Shown in pieces: positions 35,601-43,980 of a stretch of DNA of 64,000 bases. This DNA is from Tenebrio molitor (Eukaryota > Arthropoda > Insecta > Coleoptera > Tenebrionidae). The stretch's first letter is position 1. Every line of letters starts with the position of its first letter. Both the position numbers and the translations under genes were made by a program. Below the pieces are notes generated by a model, which saw nothing but the letters and a program-made list of their open reading frames with translations, had not been told where the DNA came from and did not search any database. Where the stretch lies: NCBI RefSeq assembly GCF_963966145.1, contig NC_091053.1, forward strand, positions 10,416,001 to 10,480,000, given 5' to 3'.

Positions 35601-37188
35601 ATTGGAGAATGATTCGGAATCCGGCTTTTTTATTTATTTGTTTTTGGGATAATTTCAAGAAATTTTGAGTATTTTTTGATCACCATTCAAGTAAAATCGG
35701 TTATAAAAATATTTCGCCAAAAACTAGAGGGGTCATCCGATTCCGTGTCATATTTTACATATTTACGAATGGGGTTGCAGCGGGATTCCTATTGATAATA
35801 ATTTAATGACAACTTTGTCTTCAAAATAATTAGGTCTTTTTAAAAAGGCTCAGAAGGGCCAGGATAATCTGTAACATCATTTCCAATTGAACATACTCCT
35901 AAAACGCATATCACGTAAAGGTACTTTTGAGGAACACAAATTCCCCAAAAGTACCTTTGCGGGAATTGGAGAATGATTCGGAATCCGGCTTTTTTATTTA
36001 TTTGTGTTTGGGATAATTTCAAGGAATTTTGAGTATTTTTTAATCACCAATCAAGTAAAATCGGTTATAAAAATATTTCGCCAAATACTAGAGGGGTCAC
36101 CCGATTCCGTTTCATATTTTACATTTTTACGAATGGGGTTGCAACGGGATTCCTATTGATAATAATTTAATGACAAACTTGTCTTCAAAATAATTAGGTC
36201 TTTTTAAAAAGGCTCAGAAAAGCCAGCATTGCCTGTAACATCATTTTAAATAGAACGTAACCTTAAAATTGATATCACGTAAAGGTACTTTTGAGGAACA
36301 CGAATTCCCTAAAAGTACCTTTGCGGGAATTGAAGAATGATTCGGAATCCGGCTTGTTTATTCGTTTGTGATTGGGATAATTTCAAGGAATTTTGAGTAT
36401 TTTTTAATCACCAATCAAGTAAAATCGGTTATCAAAATATTGCGCCAAATACTAGAGGGGTCACTCGATTCCGTTTCATATTTTACATTTTTACGAATGG
36501 GGTTGCAACGGGATTCCTATTGATAATAATTTAATGACAAACTTGTCTTCAAAATAATTAGGTATTTTTAAAAAGGCTCAGAAAAGCCAGCATTGTCTGT
36601 AACATCATTTTAAATAGAACGTAACCTTAAAATTGATATCACGTAAAGGTACTTTTGAGGAACACGAATTCCCTAAAAGTACTTTTGCGGAAATTGAAGA
36701 ATGATTCGGAATCCGGCTTGTTTATTCGTTTGTGACTGGGATAATTTTAAGGGATTTTGAGTATTTTTTAATCACCAATCAAGTAAAATCGGTTATAAAA
36801 ATATTTCACCAAATACTAGAGGGGTCATCCGATTCCGTTTCATATTTTACATATTTACGAATGGGGTTGCAGTGGGATTCCTATTGATAATAATTTAATG
36901 ACAACTTTGTCTTCAAAATAATTAGGTCTTTTTAAAAAGGCTTAGAAAGGCCAGGATAATCTGTAACATCATTTCCAATTAAACATGTTCCTAAAACGGA
37001 TATCACGTAAAGGTACTTTTGAGGAACACGAATTCCCCAAAAGTACCTTTGCGGGAATTGAAGAATGATCCGGAATCCGGCTTGTTTGTTCGTTTGTGAT
37101 TGGGATAATTTCAAGGAATTTTGAGTATTTTTTAATCACCAATCAAGTAAAATCGGTTGTAAAAATATTTCGCCAAATACTAGAGGGG
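29690..37188. repeat. Satellite DNA array, 364-bp monomer, about 21 copies, with a 9-mer higher-order unit
   Basis: Hairpin cores recur at steps of 350-365 bp from 29768 to 37009. Within the array, about 30176-33470 is repeated at 33440-36735 at an exact offset of 3,264 bp (nine monomers), including shared variants such as GGAATTTTAAAAATTT and TATGACGTAAAGG. That is a higher-order repeat. Each monomer holds AAAGGTACTTTTG ... CAAAAGTACCTTT, a 13-bp-arm hairpin. Open frames of 60 codons on the minus strand recur once per monomer and are by-products. The array is cut at 37188 by the Polinton and continues at 55419. Confidence 0.93.
37183..37188. repeat. Target-site duplication GAGGGG (left)
   Basis: GAGGGG directly precedes the element and also follows it at 55419-55424. 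The undisturbed satellite has one copy of CTAGAGGGGTCAC at this place. Six-bp duplications are typical of Polinton integration. Confidence 0.93.
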
Positions 37189-37572
37189 AGTAGAGGGAGT
37201 TGAGGGAGTTGGAGGGGGCACGCACCCCCCACCACTTTTTTTTGACCTTGACCTCTAAGCCCCTCCCCCTGACTTTGATATCCCCACCACTTGGCCTTGA
37301 TATCCCCACTACTTGACCTAGATATCCCCACCACTTGGCCTTGGAGTTCCCCCACCAGTTGACCTTGATATTCCCACCACTTGACCTAGATATCCCCACT
37401 ACTTGACCTAGATATCCCCACCACTTGACCTTGATAATTTCTTCGACCAGTTGACCTCGATTTCCCCGCCACTTGACCTTGGAGTTTCCCCACCACTTGA
37501 CCTCGATATCCCCATCACTTGGCCTTGGAATTTTCCCCCACCACTTGACCTCGATATCCCCACCACTTGAAA
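37189..37572 (+). repeat. Polinton left terminal inverted repeat with tandem AGGTCA-bearing units
   Basis: About 384 bp. After the terminal AGTAGAGGGAG it contains a tandem array of roughly 22-bp units of the type CCACCACTTGACCTNGATAT, read here on the plus strand. Read on the other strand each unit contains AGGTCA, often as TCAAGGTCA. The right repeat (55031-55418) is its inverted counterpart with slightly different unit order. Confidence 0.9.
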
Positions 37573-37577
37573 ATATG

Positions 37578-37584
37578 TATAAAT
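37578..37584 (+). promoter_or_regulatory. TATA box of the left terminal gene
   Basis: TATAAAT within TGTATAAATG, 23 bp before the ATG at 37607 and just inside the terminal repeat. The mirror gene at the right end has the same TGTATAAATG context at 55001-55010. Confidence 0.55.
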
Positions 37585-37606
37585 GTTGACACAGTGGTAG
37601 TGGTGA

Positions 37607-37957
37607 ATGATGATTTTCCGATACACATCTCATGGTCGTGTGGTGTTTAGAGACGTACAATATCAAAATCAGTTGGGTAATTACGATTTTGATGGGAATA
37701 AATTAACGGTTATTTATAAAAGATGTATGTGTCGAGAGTGTTTTGAAAGAGAGTTAAAAAGGCAGCAAATTGATGGTTTGGAAAAGGATCTGAAAATTGC
37801 CGCTCCGCATGAAATTGATGTTATATGTACTCGAGAGGAATTAAATGTTTTAGTGAAAAACTACGGTCGTGAGTGTTGCAAGTGTAATAAAACATTTTAT
37901 AAAGTTGTGGAATTTAATCCTGATTATTCGTATTTGATGAAAATTAAATATCTTTAA
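37607..37957 (+). CDS. Terminal Cys-rich protein A (paralogue of the right-end gene)
   Basis: 116 residues, function unknown. Cysteines at 40, 42, 45, 74, 90, 91 and 93 form two CxxC-type pairs (CRECFEREL and ECCKCNKTF), a pattern suited to zinc binding in a treble-clef or ribbon fold. The protein at 54614-54958 shares CxxCF..(D/E)L, a Cys-x2-3-E(E/N)L stretch and the block YGREC-x2-CNK-x-F, and it ends similarly at the -YL motif. The two genes sit behind the two terminal repeats and both point inward. The start is the first of two tandem Mets. The stop is directly followed by the ATG of the next gene, so the two are probably expressed together. Confidence 0.8.
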   Translation: MMIFRYTSHGRVVFRDVQYQNQLGNYDFDGNKLTVIYKRCMCRECFERELKRQQIDGLEKDLKIAAPHEIDVICTREELNVLVKNYGRECCKCNKTFYKVVEFNPDYSYLMKIKYL

Positions 37958-38341
37958 ATGTGTTTAGATGATGGTGGCGGAATTGTGAGTGTTCCTAATT
38001 ATGCATGTTTCGATAAACGATTATTAACTTTTACCGGGTGGTCAATTGAAAGACCTTCTCCAGTGGATCTCGCAAAGGCCGGTTTTTACTATATTGGATT
38101 TGGAGATAGTGTGGAATGTTTTTATTGTAAAGTAAGAATATGTGCGTGGGAAATCAGTGACATTCCGATTAAAGAACATTTAAAATTCTCACCTAGGTGT
38201 TTATATGTGAATTTTAAGAATCAGTTTAAAAATATTAGAAGAATAGATAATAAAAAAGAAATTAATATTAAATCGTACATGATAATAGTTTGTGTACTTT
38301 TTGTTTATATATTATATGTGAGTAGTGGATTTTACTTTTAG
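37958..38341 (+). CDS. Single-BIR (inhibitor-of-apoptosis-type) protein with C-terminal membrane segment
   Basis: 127 residues. Residues 18-84 form a BIR domain: RLLTFTGW, then LAKAGFYYIGFGDSVECFYC, then AWE..D.P..EH.....C. The zinc ligands are C54, C57, H74 and C81, and the conserved R21 is present. BIR domains in viral and cellular IAPs bind caspases or IAP antagonists, so a role in delaying death of the infected cell is an inference. There is no RING finger. Residues 107-126 (MIIVCVLFVYILYVSSG) form a hydrophobic segment near the C-terminus, so the protein may be tail-anchored, which is unusual for an IAP. The ATG overlaps nothing and follows the upstream stop directly. Confidence 0.85.
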   Translation: MCLDDGGGIVSVPNYACFDKRLLTFTGWSIERPSPVDLAKAGFYYIGFGDSVECFYCKVRICAWEISDIPIKEHLKFSPRCLYVNFKNQFKNIRRIDNKKEINIKSYMIIVCVLFVYILYVSSGFYF

Positions 38342-38365
38342 TGTAAACTGAATCGTCAGATTAAG

Positions 38366-38647
38366 ATGGCTTCACAATTAAGCGCTTTAAACGAACAATT
38401 GCATATTAATAATAATTATATAAGTTTAAAGAGTTTAGAAGTAAATAAAAAGTTTAAAATTAAATCATTTTCCAAATGTAGTACTGCTTATGGTGAAAAG
38501 GTGTTTGTGAATCTCGGGGAGAGTAAGACTATATTACCGCAAAGATTTTCAAATTTAAATGATGAAATTCGTAATGGAAAAATTATCTATTTAATAAGTG
38601 GAGGTATTGTTGGTAAAACAGTAAATGTTAAGTTTGTAGAAGAATAA
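38366..38647 (+). CDS. Small Polinton protein (93 residues), possibly OB-fold-like
   Basis: Not recognised with certainty. It begins MASQLSALNEQL and has a central segment (KSLEVNKKFKIKSF...TAYGEKVFVNLG) followed by ILPQRFSNL. The pattern of alternating strands with TxYG and a PxRF-type turn recurs in small proteins of insect Polinton-like elements and densovirus-rich repeats as I recall them. An OB-fold nucleic-acid-binding role is possible but unproved. Third gene of the plus-strand cluster. An AATAAA at 38675 follows. Confidence 0.6.
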   Translation: MASQLSALNEQLHINNNYISLKSLEVNKKFKIKSFSKCSTAYGEKVFVNLGESKTILPQRFSNLNDEIRNGKIIYLISGGIVGKTVNVKFVEE

Positions 38648-38674
38648 GAATATATTTTGTACTTTTTTTTATTT

Positions 38675-38680
38675 AATAAA
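38675..38680 (+). terminator. Poly(A) signal of the left gene cluster
   Basis: AATAAA 28 bp after the stop codon of the 93-residue gene. It would end the transcript that starts at the left terminal repeat. Confidence 0.55.
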
Positions 38681-38727
38681 AACAATGTAATATTTATTAT
38701 AAATTGTGTATTGTTGAATATTAAAAA

Positions 38728-38961
38728 ATGAGTAATAAAAATATGTGTAAGCAAGTGAGGTTTAACTTGGAGAAAAACCGTTTTCATTTAATGTGTGTGT
38801 ATCTAGTTCCTGCGAGAATGGCCCGTCAAGGATATCAACTAGAGTTTGCAAATAGATTGCATTTTTTACGTCGCATTGAAAATGTTGAATGTATTTTATC
38901 CAAGGTATTACAAATGGATCATCGTCGAAAAATTTATGAAACTAGATTTAAGAATGTGTAA
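38728..38961 (+). CDS. Hypothetical 77-residue protein
   Basis: Unrecognised. Basic, with RFNLEKNRFHLMCVYLVPARM and RLHFLRRIENVECILSKVL suggesting helices. No zinc motif or membrane segment. It lies between the left cluster and a SINE and has the same strand as the cluster, but it follows that cluster's poly(A) signal. It may be a minor gene or a chance frame. Confidence 0.4.
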   Translation: MSNKNMCKQVRFNLEKNRFHLMCVYLVPARMARQGYQLEFANRLHFLRRIENVECILSKVLQMDHRRKIYETRFKNV

Positions 38962-38993
38962 TTGTTAATTTTAGTATAAAAAAAAATAAAAAA

Positions 38994-39160
38994 TTTGTTA
39001 CACAGTCTAGGACTGGTTGTACAAATCTATGAGGGGCATGATGACCAACTCAATAGACCGGGACCAATGGCTTAACGTGACTTCCGAATCACGAGACAGA
39101 ATATAGCCTTTTTTTTTTTTTTATTTCTCCCTGGGTCGGAATTGAACCCGGGACCCTCGC
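38994..39160 (-). mobile_element. tRNA-derived SINE (5'-truncated)
   Basis: Minus-strand reading gives a B-box-like CCCGGGTTCAATTCC near 39150-39136 and an A/T spacer. A body containing GGAAGTCACGTTAAGCC and a tail GACTGTGTAACAAA follow. The last 117 bp match the LINE tail at 5441-5558. The A box is missing. It inserted into the Polinton after integration and interrupts no known gene. Confidence 0.7.
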
Positions 39161-39342
39161 ATAAATTAAATTACATAAATTGTAATGATTTTTTAAACTA
39201 AACTAAACTTTGTAATATTCATAATATGGTGAATAAATAATAAAACAATCGAATTAAAAAAATGATTTTTAATTTTGAATTTAAAAAAGTAAAATAATTG
39301 ATAAAGAATATGATATGTTATATAATAAAAATAGTTGTTGAA

Positions 39343-39369
39343 ATGCATGCATGCATGCATGCATGCATT
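39343..39369. repeat. (ATGC)n microsatellite
   Basis: About seven uninterrupted ATGC units. The sequence is self-complementary. Confidence 0.9.
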
Positions 39370-39516
39370 CTTTACGAAAACCAGTTTTGATGAGTTCACT
39401 GACTACTGGACTGAACTAGCTTGAGGCGATGCAGTTAACGGGTCTGTCTGGTCTGTTTTGCTAAAAGAGGAATTCATGTAGTGAATATTATTACCATTGT
39501 TATATCAAAGTTTACC

Positions 39517-40455
39517 TTAATCAATATCGGATTTGTTTATCCACGATCGTTTCGACATTCCCAACCATTTAACATAATATTTATTTCCTTTTTTTCGTAG
39601 AATTTTTTCTATTAAATAGAAATTTGGGTGTTTAACTCTTTGTAATTCATATGCATAAAAACTACCTAAAATAGGTTCACCATCTTCATCTTGTAGTAGA
39701 TAGGTACGTGATACAGTTTGCTGTACTTTTTTTATCGAAAATATTTCATTACTCCAATTGGGTGTGTAAGATTTGGAAAAGACTTGTCTATATTTACTGA
39801 CACGTACAAAATCACCAACTTTAAATTTAGATTTGTGCGGATCTATTGTTTTCATGTGACTGTAAACGTCTCGTAAAATTTTCTTTTCGTTTTTTTTGTT
39901 GATTGCAGAAGGTTTATATTGGGTAGTATGATGTTTTGTATTATTGTATCTTTTAACAATATCTTGTAAAATATCTGTCCATTTGTAGTTTCCTCGAAAA
40001 CTAAATTCTTTCCAAATTAAATTTTTTATTGTTCTAATTACACGTTCAGCCATTTGTGCTTTTTTAGTGGAATAAGTGGAATAGTGATTAATGTGATATT
40101 TTTTGAAAACTGCATTCAAACTTTTATTATAAAATTCTTTACCAAAATCTGTCTGAAAATTTTTAGGAATGTTTTTCTTAGTTTTAAATAGTGAACTTAA
40201 AGCGTTTGTCACTTCAGCTGCGGTTTTTGTTTTTAAAGGATAAGCCCAAACAAATTTAGAAAATGTATTTATCACTATTAAAATGTACTTGAAACCACTG
40301 TTGAAGCGAGCGTACGGAATCATTTCAATTAAATCAGATTGTAATAAGTCATTTAGTCCTTTCACGATAACACGTCGTCGTTTAAAATTTACTCTCGCCG
40401 GTGCGTGTAATTCCACTACAACATCGCGCTTCATCGACACATCACTCTGTTTCAT
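39517..40455 (-). CDS. Polinton integrase (retroviral-type core plus chromodomain)
   Basis: 312 residues. The RNase-H-fold integrase core has acidic residues D41 (QSDLIEM), D103 (QTDFGKEF) and E137 (QMAERVIRT), with 33 residues between the last two. A ligand-binding SH3-like part with KFKVGDFVRVSKYR follows. The C-terminus (residues 278-312, FYLIEKILRKKGNKYYVKW) is a chromodomain, which could steer integration to heterochromatin. The element does sit in satellite DNA. The N-terminal HHCC finger is not visible, so the gene may be N-terminally short. It overlaps the upstream gene by 14 nt. It would join element ends to the host and produce the 6-bp duplication. Confidence 0.92.
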   Translation of the reverse strand: MKQSDVSMKRDVVVELHAPARVNFKRRRVIVKGLNDLLQSDLIEMIPYARFNSGFKYILIVINTFSKFVWAYPLKTKTAAEVTNALSSLFKTKKNIPKNFQTDFGKEFYNKSLNAVFKKYHINHYSTYSTKKAQMAERVIRTIKNLIWKEFSFRGNYKWTDILQDIVKRYNNTKHHTTQYKPSAINKKNEKKILRDVYSHMKTIDPHKSKFKVGDFVRVSKYRQVFSKSYTPNWSNEIFSIKKVQQTVSRTYLLQDEDGEPILGSFYAYELQRVKHPNFYLIEKILRKKGNKYYVKWLGMSKRSWINKSDID

Positions 40456-40825
40456 GATAAACTGGTACTTTTAAAATAAACTCGATCAGTAATCTGGTTT
40501 CTGCAGTTTTTTTACTTTTTTGAAAATTTAATTTATCACCGTCACGTAAAATGTATCCCAACAAGTTTCGCGGAGTATTATTTACTAAAGCCGTCCATCC
40601 TACAGTTGGATATGATTGAATAGATGTAACAGTAGCTTCTTTTAAGGGGAATATATAATGCGTCCCTAAATCGTGAATTAAATAAGCATTTTTATCGGGG
40701 TCAAATTTTCCATTCAATACCAAAGGAATATACGTAAAAGATTTCAATTTTTGAAGACTTGTCTTAAAATTATGTTGTGATATGTGGTGACCGAATTTAT
40801 CGAGTGTCATATTGTTGCTGTACAC
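40442..40825 (-). CDS. Conserved Polinton hypothetical protein (127 residues)
   Basis: Not assigned. Beta-rich, with YIPLVLNGKFDPDKNAYLI, then GTHYIFPLKEATVTSIQ and a later NLLGYILRDGDKLNFQK. Similar small proteins accompany structural or integrase genes in insect Polinton-like elements as I recall, but I cannot name a function. The 14-nt overlap with the integrase start suggests co-expression. Confidence 0.65.
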   Translation of the reverse strand: MYSNNMTLDKFGHHISQHNFKTSLQKLKSFTYIPLVLNGKFDPDKNAYLIHDLGTHYIFPLKEATVTSIQSYPTVGWTALVNNTPRNLLGYILRDGDKLNFQKSKKTAETRLLIEFILKVPVYHETE

Positions 40826-40869
40826 GAAAGAACTGTTAATAAATGAAACAATGAAAACTAATTTATAGT

Positions 40870-41718
40870 CTAAATAATAATTTTTGCTTCTCTCAATTCA
40901 TTAATGATAAGATTAATTTCATTTGAGTGACTCGTATTACCGGCAAGTTGTGATGAAATCAAAAGGCGTAAACGATCGACTAATTTATTGGGATTATTCC
41001 ACGGAACATATGCAATATTTTTATTCGTAACTTCTAACGTTCTTAATCCTTTACCACCTTTCGATTTTGCAGGTGATGATGATGATGATGATGATGATGG
41101 TGCTTTCGTTTTAATTGATGCTTTACTTTTTTCGGCAGATGTCGTGGGTAAAGTTCCACTCCTAGCTCTACTCATAGGTACACTTCCAGGTTTACTGGTA
41201 TCTATACTTCCACTCCTTGTTCTACTAGATGATGTTGCAGGTGGTGGTGATGGTTTATTAAACTTGTTTTGAACTGTCAAAAGTTTCGGTTGATTCGATA
41301 ACGGTTTTATTATACTTTTATACTTTACCCCAACATTTCCAGCAACTTGTTCATTGGCTTGATAATTTTTACGATTAGCATTGGTTCTTTCAATAATTTC
41401 TTTATACATTAATCGATCAGTGTCCTTGAAACCGATTGGTTCTTTTTTAAACAATAATTCCATTAAACCGGATGTCGAAGGATAACGTATATTTTGAATA
41501 ATAAGTTCATCGTTTATAAAATCTATTTCCGAGTTTCCAATAAAAAATTTAGCTTTTTCTGGACTATATCGAACTCCATATTGAAAATCAAATTTATCTT
41601 CTTTATCAGTAAGCATTTCTTCAATATATTGACGTGGAAGTTCAGGCCATTGTTCTAAAAACTCACGAAACGCTTGCGTATCAGACAATTTATCAATATC
41701 TCTCTGAATTTCAGACAA
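40870..41718 (-). CDS. Polinton conserved protein, C-terminal part, with Ser-rich linker
   Basis: 282 residues. A globular N-terminal block (RYSPEKAKFFIGNSEIDFI ... GLMELLFKKEP ... YKEIIERTNANRKNY) is followed by a Ser/Pro/Lys-rich linker with a nine-Ser run encoded by a GAT/ATC trinucleotide repeat near 41075. The conserved C-terminus is VPWNNPNKLVDRLRLL ... NEINLIINELRE. Proteins of this kind are common in insect Polinton-like elements and lack a known function. A structural or virion role is plausible. The preceding gene at 41721-42062 is in another frame and probably forms the N-terminal part of the same protein. Confidence 0.7.
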   Translation of the reverse strand: MSEIQRDIDKLSDTQAFREFLEQWPELPRQYIEEMLTDKEDKFDFQYGVRYSPEKAKFFIGNSEIDFINDELIIQNIRYPSTSGLMELLFKKEPIGFKDTDRLMYKEIIERTNANRKNYQANEQVAGNVGVKYKSIIKPLSNQPKLLTVQNKFNKPSPPPATSSSRTRSGSIDTSKPGSVPMSRARSGTLPTTSAEKSKASIKTKAPSSSSSSSSPAKSKGGKGLRTLEVTNKNIAYVPWNNPNKLVDRLRLLISSQLAGNTSHSNEINLIINELREAKIII

Positions 41719-41720
41719 TT

Positions 41721-42062
41721 TCAGACCACACTCGGTTCTATTTCTTCATCGGGTATATGTTTTGAAATTTCCTCGGTTTCTAAGAAAGATGGTTGTCTCA
41801 ATTTACTCCTGGGTGTAGAACTTGATAGATAATTGAGTGTCGAAGTGACAGCGGGGCTTTTTTTTATCGATATTTCTTCCTTTTTAACAACAGGTTTTTC
41901 TTGTTTAATTTCACTTATGAGATTTTTAATCGGTTCGGTGAGAGGTCGGAAACGCGTCTCAAACATTTCTTGTGAACTTGCAATTTCAGAGGTTAATCCA
42001 CGTAACTTTTCGCGCACGTCTTTTCTTGCTTTTGCTAGTTTGATGAGCAAACGTTTATCCAT
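41721..42062 (-). CDS. Polinton conserved protein, N-terminal part
   Basis: 113 residues, starting MDKRLLIKLAKARKDVREKL (helical), then a charged region ending EEIEPSVV. Its stop lies 2 nt from the start of the next frame. In related elements, as I recall, this helical start and the following globular block are one protein, so a frameshift near 41720 has either split the gene or is used as programmed frameshifting. No classic slippery heptamer is obvious. Confidence 0.55.
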   Translation of the reverse strand: MDKRLLIKLAKARKDVREKLRGLTSEIASSQEMFETRFRPLTEPIKNLISEIKQEKPVVKKEEISIKKSPAVTSTLNYLSSSTPRSKLRQPSFLETEEISKHIPDEEIEPSVV

Positions 42063-42110
42063 ATTGAATGCAGTGTTGACTATAATACTAATGTAAATAT
42101 TATCGAGTAT

Positions 42111-42818
42111 TTATATCTTTATATATTTATCAAATCCTTTTCTATATCTTCCATCATGCAAATCGCAGTCTTTATTTATAACCAAAAAATCGTATGAATC
42201 TTTCCAACAATTATTACATAATGCTTGAAATTTTTCAAATGACATATCACCGTTAACATGATTATTGTACACGTGCTTCAGATTGGTCAGATCTTGAGAA
42301 AATAAAACTATGAAATTTGCATTATCTCCAATTAATTGTTTCGGTATGGAGGAATAAGTCTGACTTAAATAAAAGCAATCTATGTAATAATGACGACCAA
42401 AACAATAATAATCTCTAATAATTTTTTGATCGCAACCAACTACATCATCAAATATAATGATTGAAAATGGTTTGGCTTCGTTTGGAGGTATGATATGATC
42501 TCCTTCTTCAAATTCAAAAAACCCAATGTTTTCTTTGTTTTTTCCATCATTAAGAGATTGTAAAACCTGCTTTAAAAATTGATATTTTGGTTGATTAAGA
42601 GTTTTCGAATATAAATAAATATTTGAAAAACGTAGCCCGTTTTCGTGGAGTAATAGACTGAGTAAAGCGTTTGTTTTTCCACATCCCGATCTTCCAACAA
42701 TTATACCTCGTTTAACACCATCACTCAATAAAGTATTATGTTTCATGAATGTATTGGAAGGAAAAAAACATTCATGATTTTCAACATTTAATGATTTTTT
42801 TTGCTTTACAATTTTCAT
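42111..42818 (-). CDS. Genome-packaging ATPase (FtsK/HerA-type, A32-like)
   Basis: 235 residues. Walker A at 42-49 (GRSGCGKT) and Walker B at 119-125 (SIIIFDD). A later FYLSQTYSSIPKQL supplies the sensor Gln, and LFSQD follows. This family pumps viral DNA into icosahedral capsids and is a hallmark of Polintons, virophages and other PRD1/adenovirus-lineage viruses. The frame is intact and the length is in the usual range. It lies between polB and the 113-residue gene on the same strand. The start MKIVKQKK is the first Met. Confidence 0.93.
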   Translation of the reverse strand: MKIVKQKKSLNVENHECFFPSNTFMKHNTLLSDGVKRGIIVGRSGCGKTNALLSLLLHENGLRFSNIYLYSKTLNQPKYQFLKQVLQSLNDGKNKENIGFFEFEEGDHIIPPNEAKPFSIIIFDDVVGCDQKIIRDYYCFGRHYYIDCFYLSQTYSSIPKQLIGDNANFIVLFSQDLTNLKHVYNNHVNGDMSFEKFQALCNNCWKDSYDFLVINKDCDLHDGRYRKGFDKYIKI

Positions 42819-43535
42819 TCTATACTATACACAAATTAAACCACAACTAAATATGATACAATTCTACAGCTTCTTATAAACAATTTTCTATCATACATTA
42901 TCTTCGCATGCTTTGTTTAGTTCATTTAAAAACGTATCAAAGTTTATGTGAAAAGCTATATCCTTATGGCCCCAGGCTAAAGTATTTGGTGAATTTGTTA
43001 ATAAAAATCTTTTATCATCTACACCGGACAGAGCAATTTTATTTCTTCTTTCCGTAAACATTTCGTGTAAACACGACTTGAAAATGTTCATGGAACAAAG
43101 AAGAATAGAATTTTCAGTGACAACATTTTTATAGTCAGAAAACCGTATTTGCTTATCGACAACATGTTTACTTATACCTTTAGCTTTTTTTTCGATTTTA
43201 TTTAATAATTCTATGCAATATGCTTTAGCACCCGTACCATAGAAACTCTTAATTATTGCACCGGCATATTCATCTTTCATTTTTCCTATAACCGAAATAC
43301 CTGGTTCGATGGAATGTATATTATTGGGTGGATAATTGGAAGTATCGAAACGGTCTGAATTTCGTTTAATATCTTCATATACATTTTCGGAAAATACTTG
43401 TAAAACCAATGAATCTGTATCGGTATATAATAAAGAAACATTATCACCATATGATGGTTTCAAGAAATCATAAAAAAACTCATAAATTACAGTTTTTGAC
43501 ATCTCCAATATACAAAAACCAGCATAAATTGGTTT

Positions 43536-43980
43536 TTCACGATCGGGAGTAGAAATCAACTTTTCGGATGTCAACATCGTGACAGAAGTAGAGCATTTTC
43601 TCCCTAGGGAGCAAATATTTGCAAATACTTGCTCCCTAGGGAGTTTTCATTTTTTTGACAGTTGTGACAAAAATCTAATGGGAGTTTTCATTTTTTTTGA
43701 CTGTTGTGACAAAAATCTAATTGTGTTGTCAAGGCAACTACTAATTCCATTAAATTCATCGAAAGATGACAACTCATTTGTCATCATTTTTTTATTCTTA
43801 AAATTTGAGATTTTTGTGCTGTTTCTACTCCCTACCGTGAAAAAAATAGTATATATACTTCTGGAGAGAATGCTCATTTTTCCCTCGGTGCTTTGTAGCC
43901 CTCGGGCTTCGCCCTCTGGCTACAAACTGCACCTTAGGAAAAATCATGCATTTCTCTCCCTCAATATATAATATACTATT
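43536..43980 (-). mobile_element. Composite foldback insertion (MITE-like), copy 2, inside polB
   Basis: About 445 bp, the same two-module unit as at 4807-5225 and in the same orientation relative to the gene it interrupts. It is fuller than copy 1: it keeps a 44-bp near-perfect palindrome at about 43602-43645, two CTCCCTAGGGAG arms around CAAATATTTG. Insertion was at an A-rich Lys codon, as in copy 1. It introduces stops in polB. Confidence 0.82.

Noticed and set aside
31120..36022. Repeated 60-codon minus-strand frames (MKLSQTQINKKAGF type) in the satellite
   Set aside because: They recur once per 364-bp monomer, overlap the hairpin and show no codon-level constraint. They are by-products of the satellite.
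37183..37188. Regarding the Polinton as part of the satellite higher-order unit
   Set aside because: The six-bp duplication and inverted ends show an insertion, and the satellite continues in register on the other side.
29690..37188. CRISPR-like array
   Set aside because: Repeats are 364 bp with no short unique spacers, and the context is eukaryotic.
29690..37188. Hammerhead ribozyme in the satellite monomer
   Set aside because: I looked for the CTGATGA ... GAAA core, known from some animal satellites, and did not find it in a monomer.
41000..41272. Plus-strand frame opposite the Ser-rich linker (poly-Asp)
   Set aside because: It is the antisense shadow of the GAT repeat in the minus-strand Polinton gene.
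43540..43600. Treating the residues MLTSEKLISTPDREK before the polB C-terminal part as polymerase sequence
   Set aside because: The same stretch is encoded by the foldback copy in the LINE at about 5180-5225, so it belongs to the insertion.
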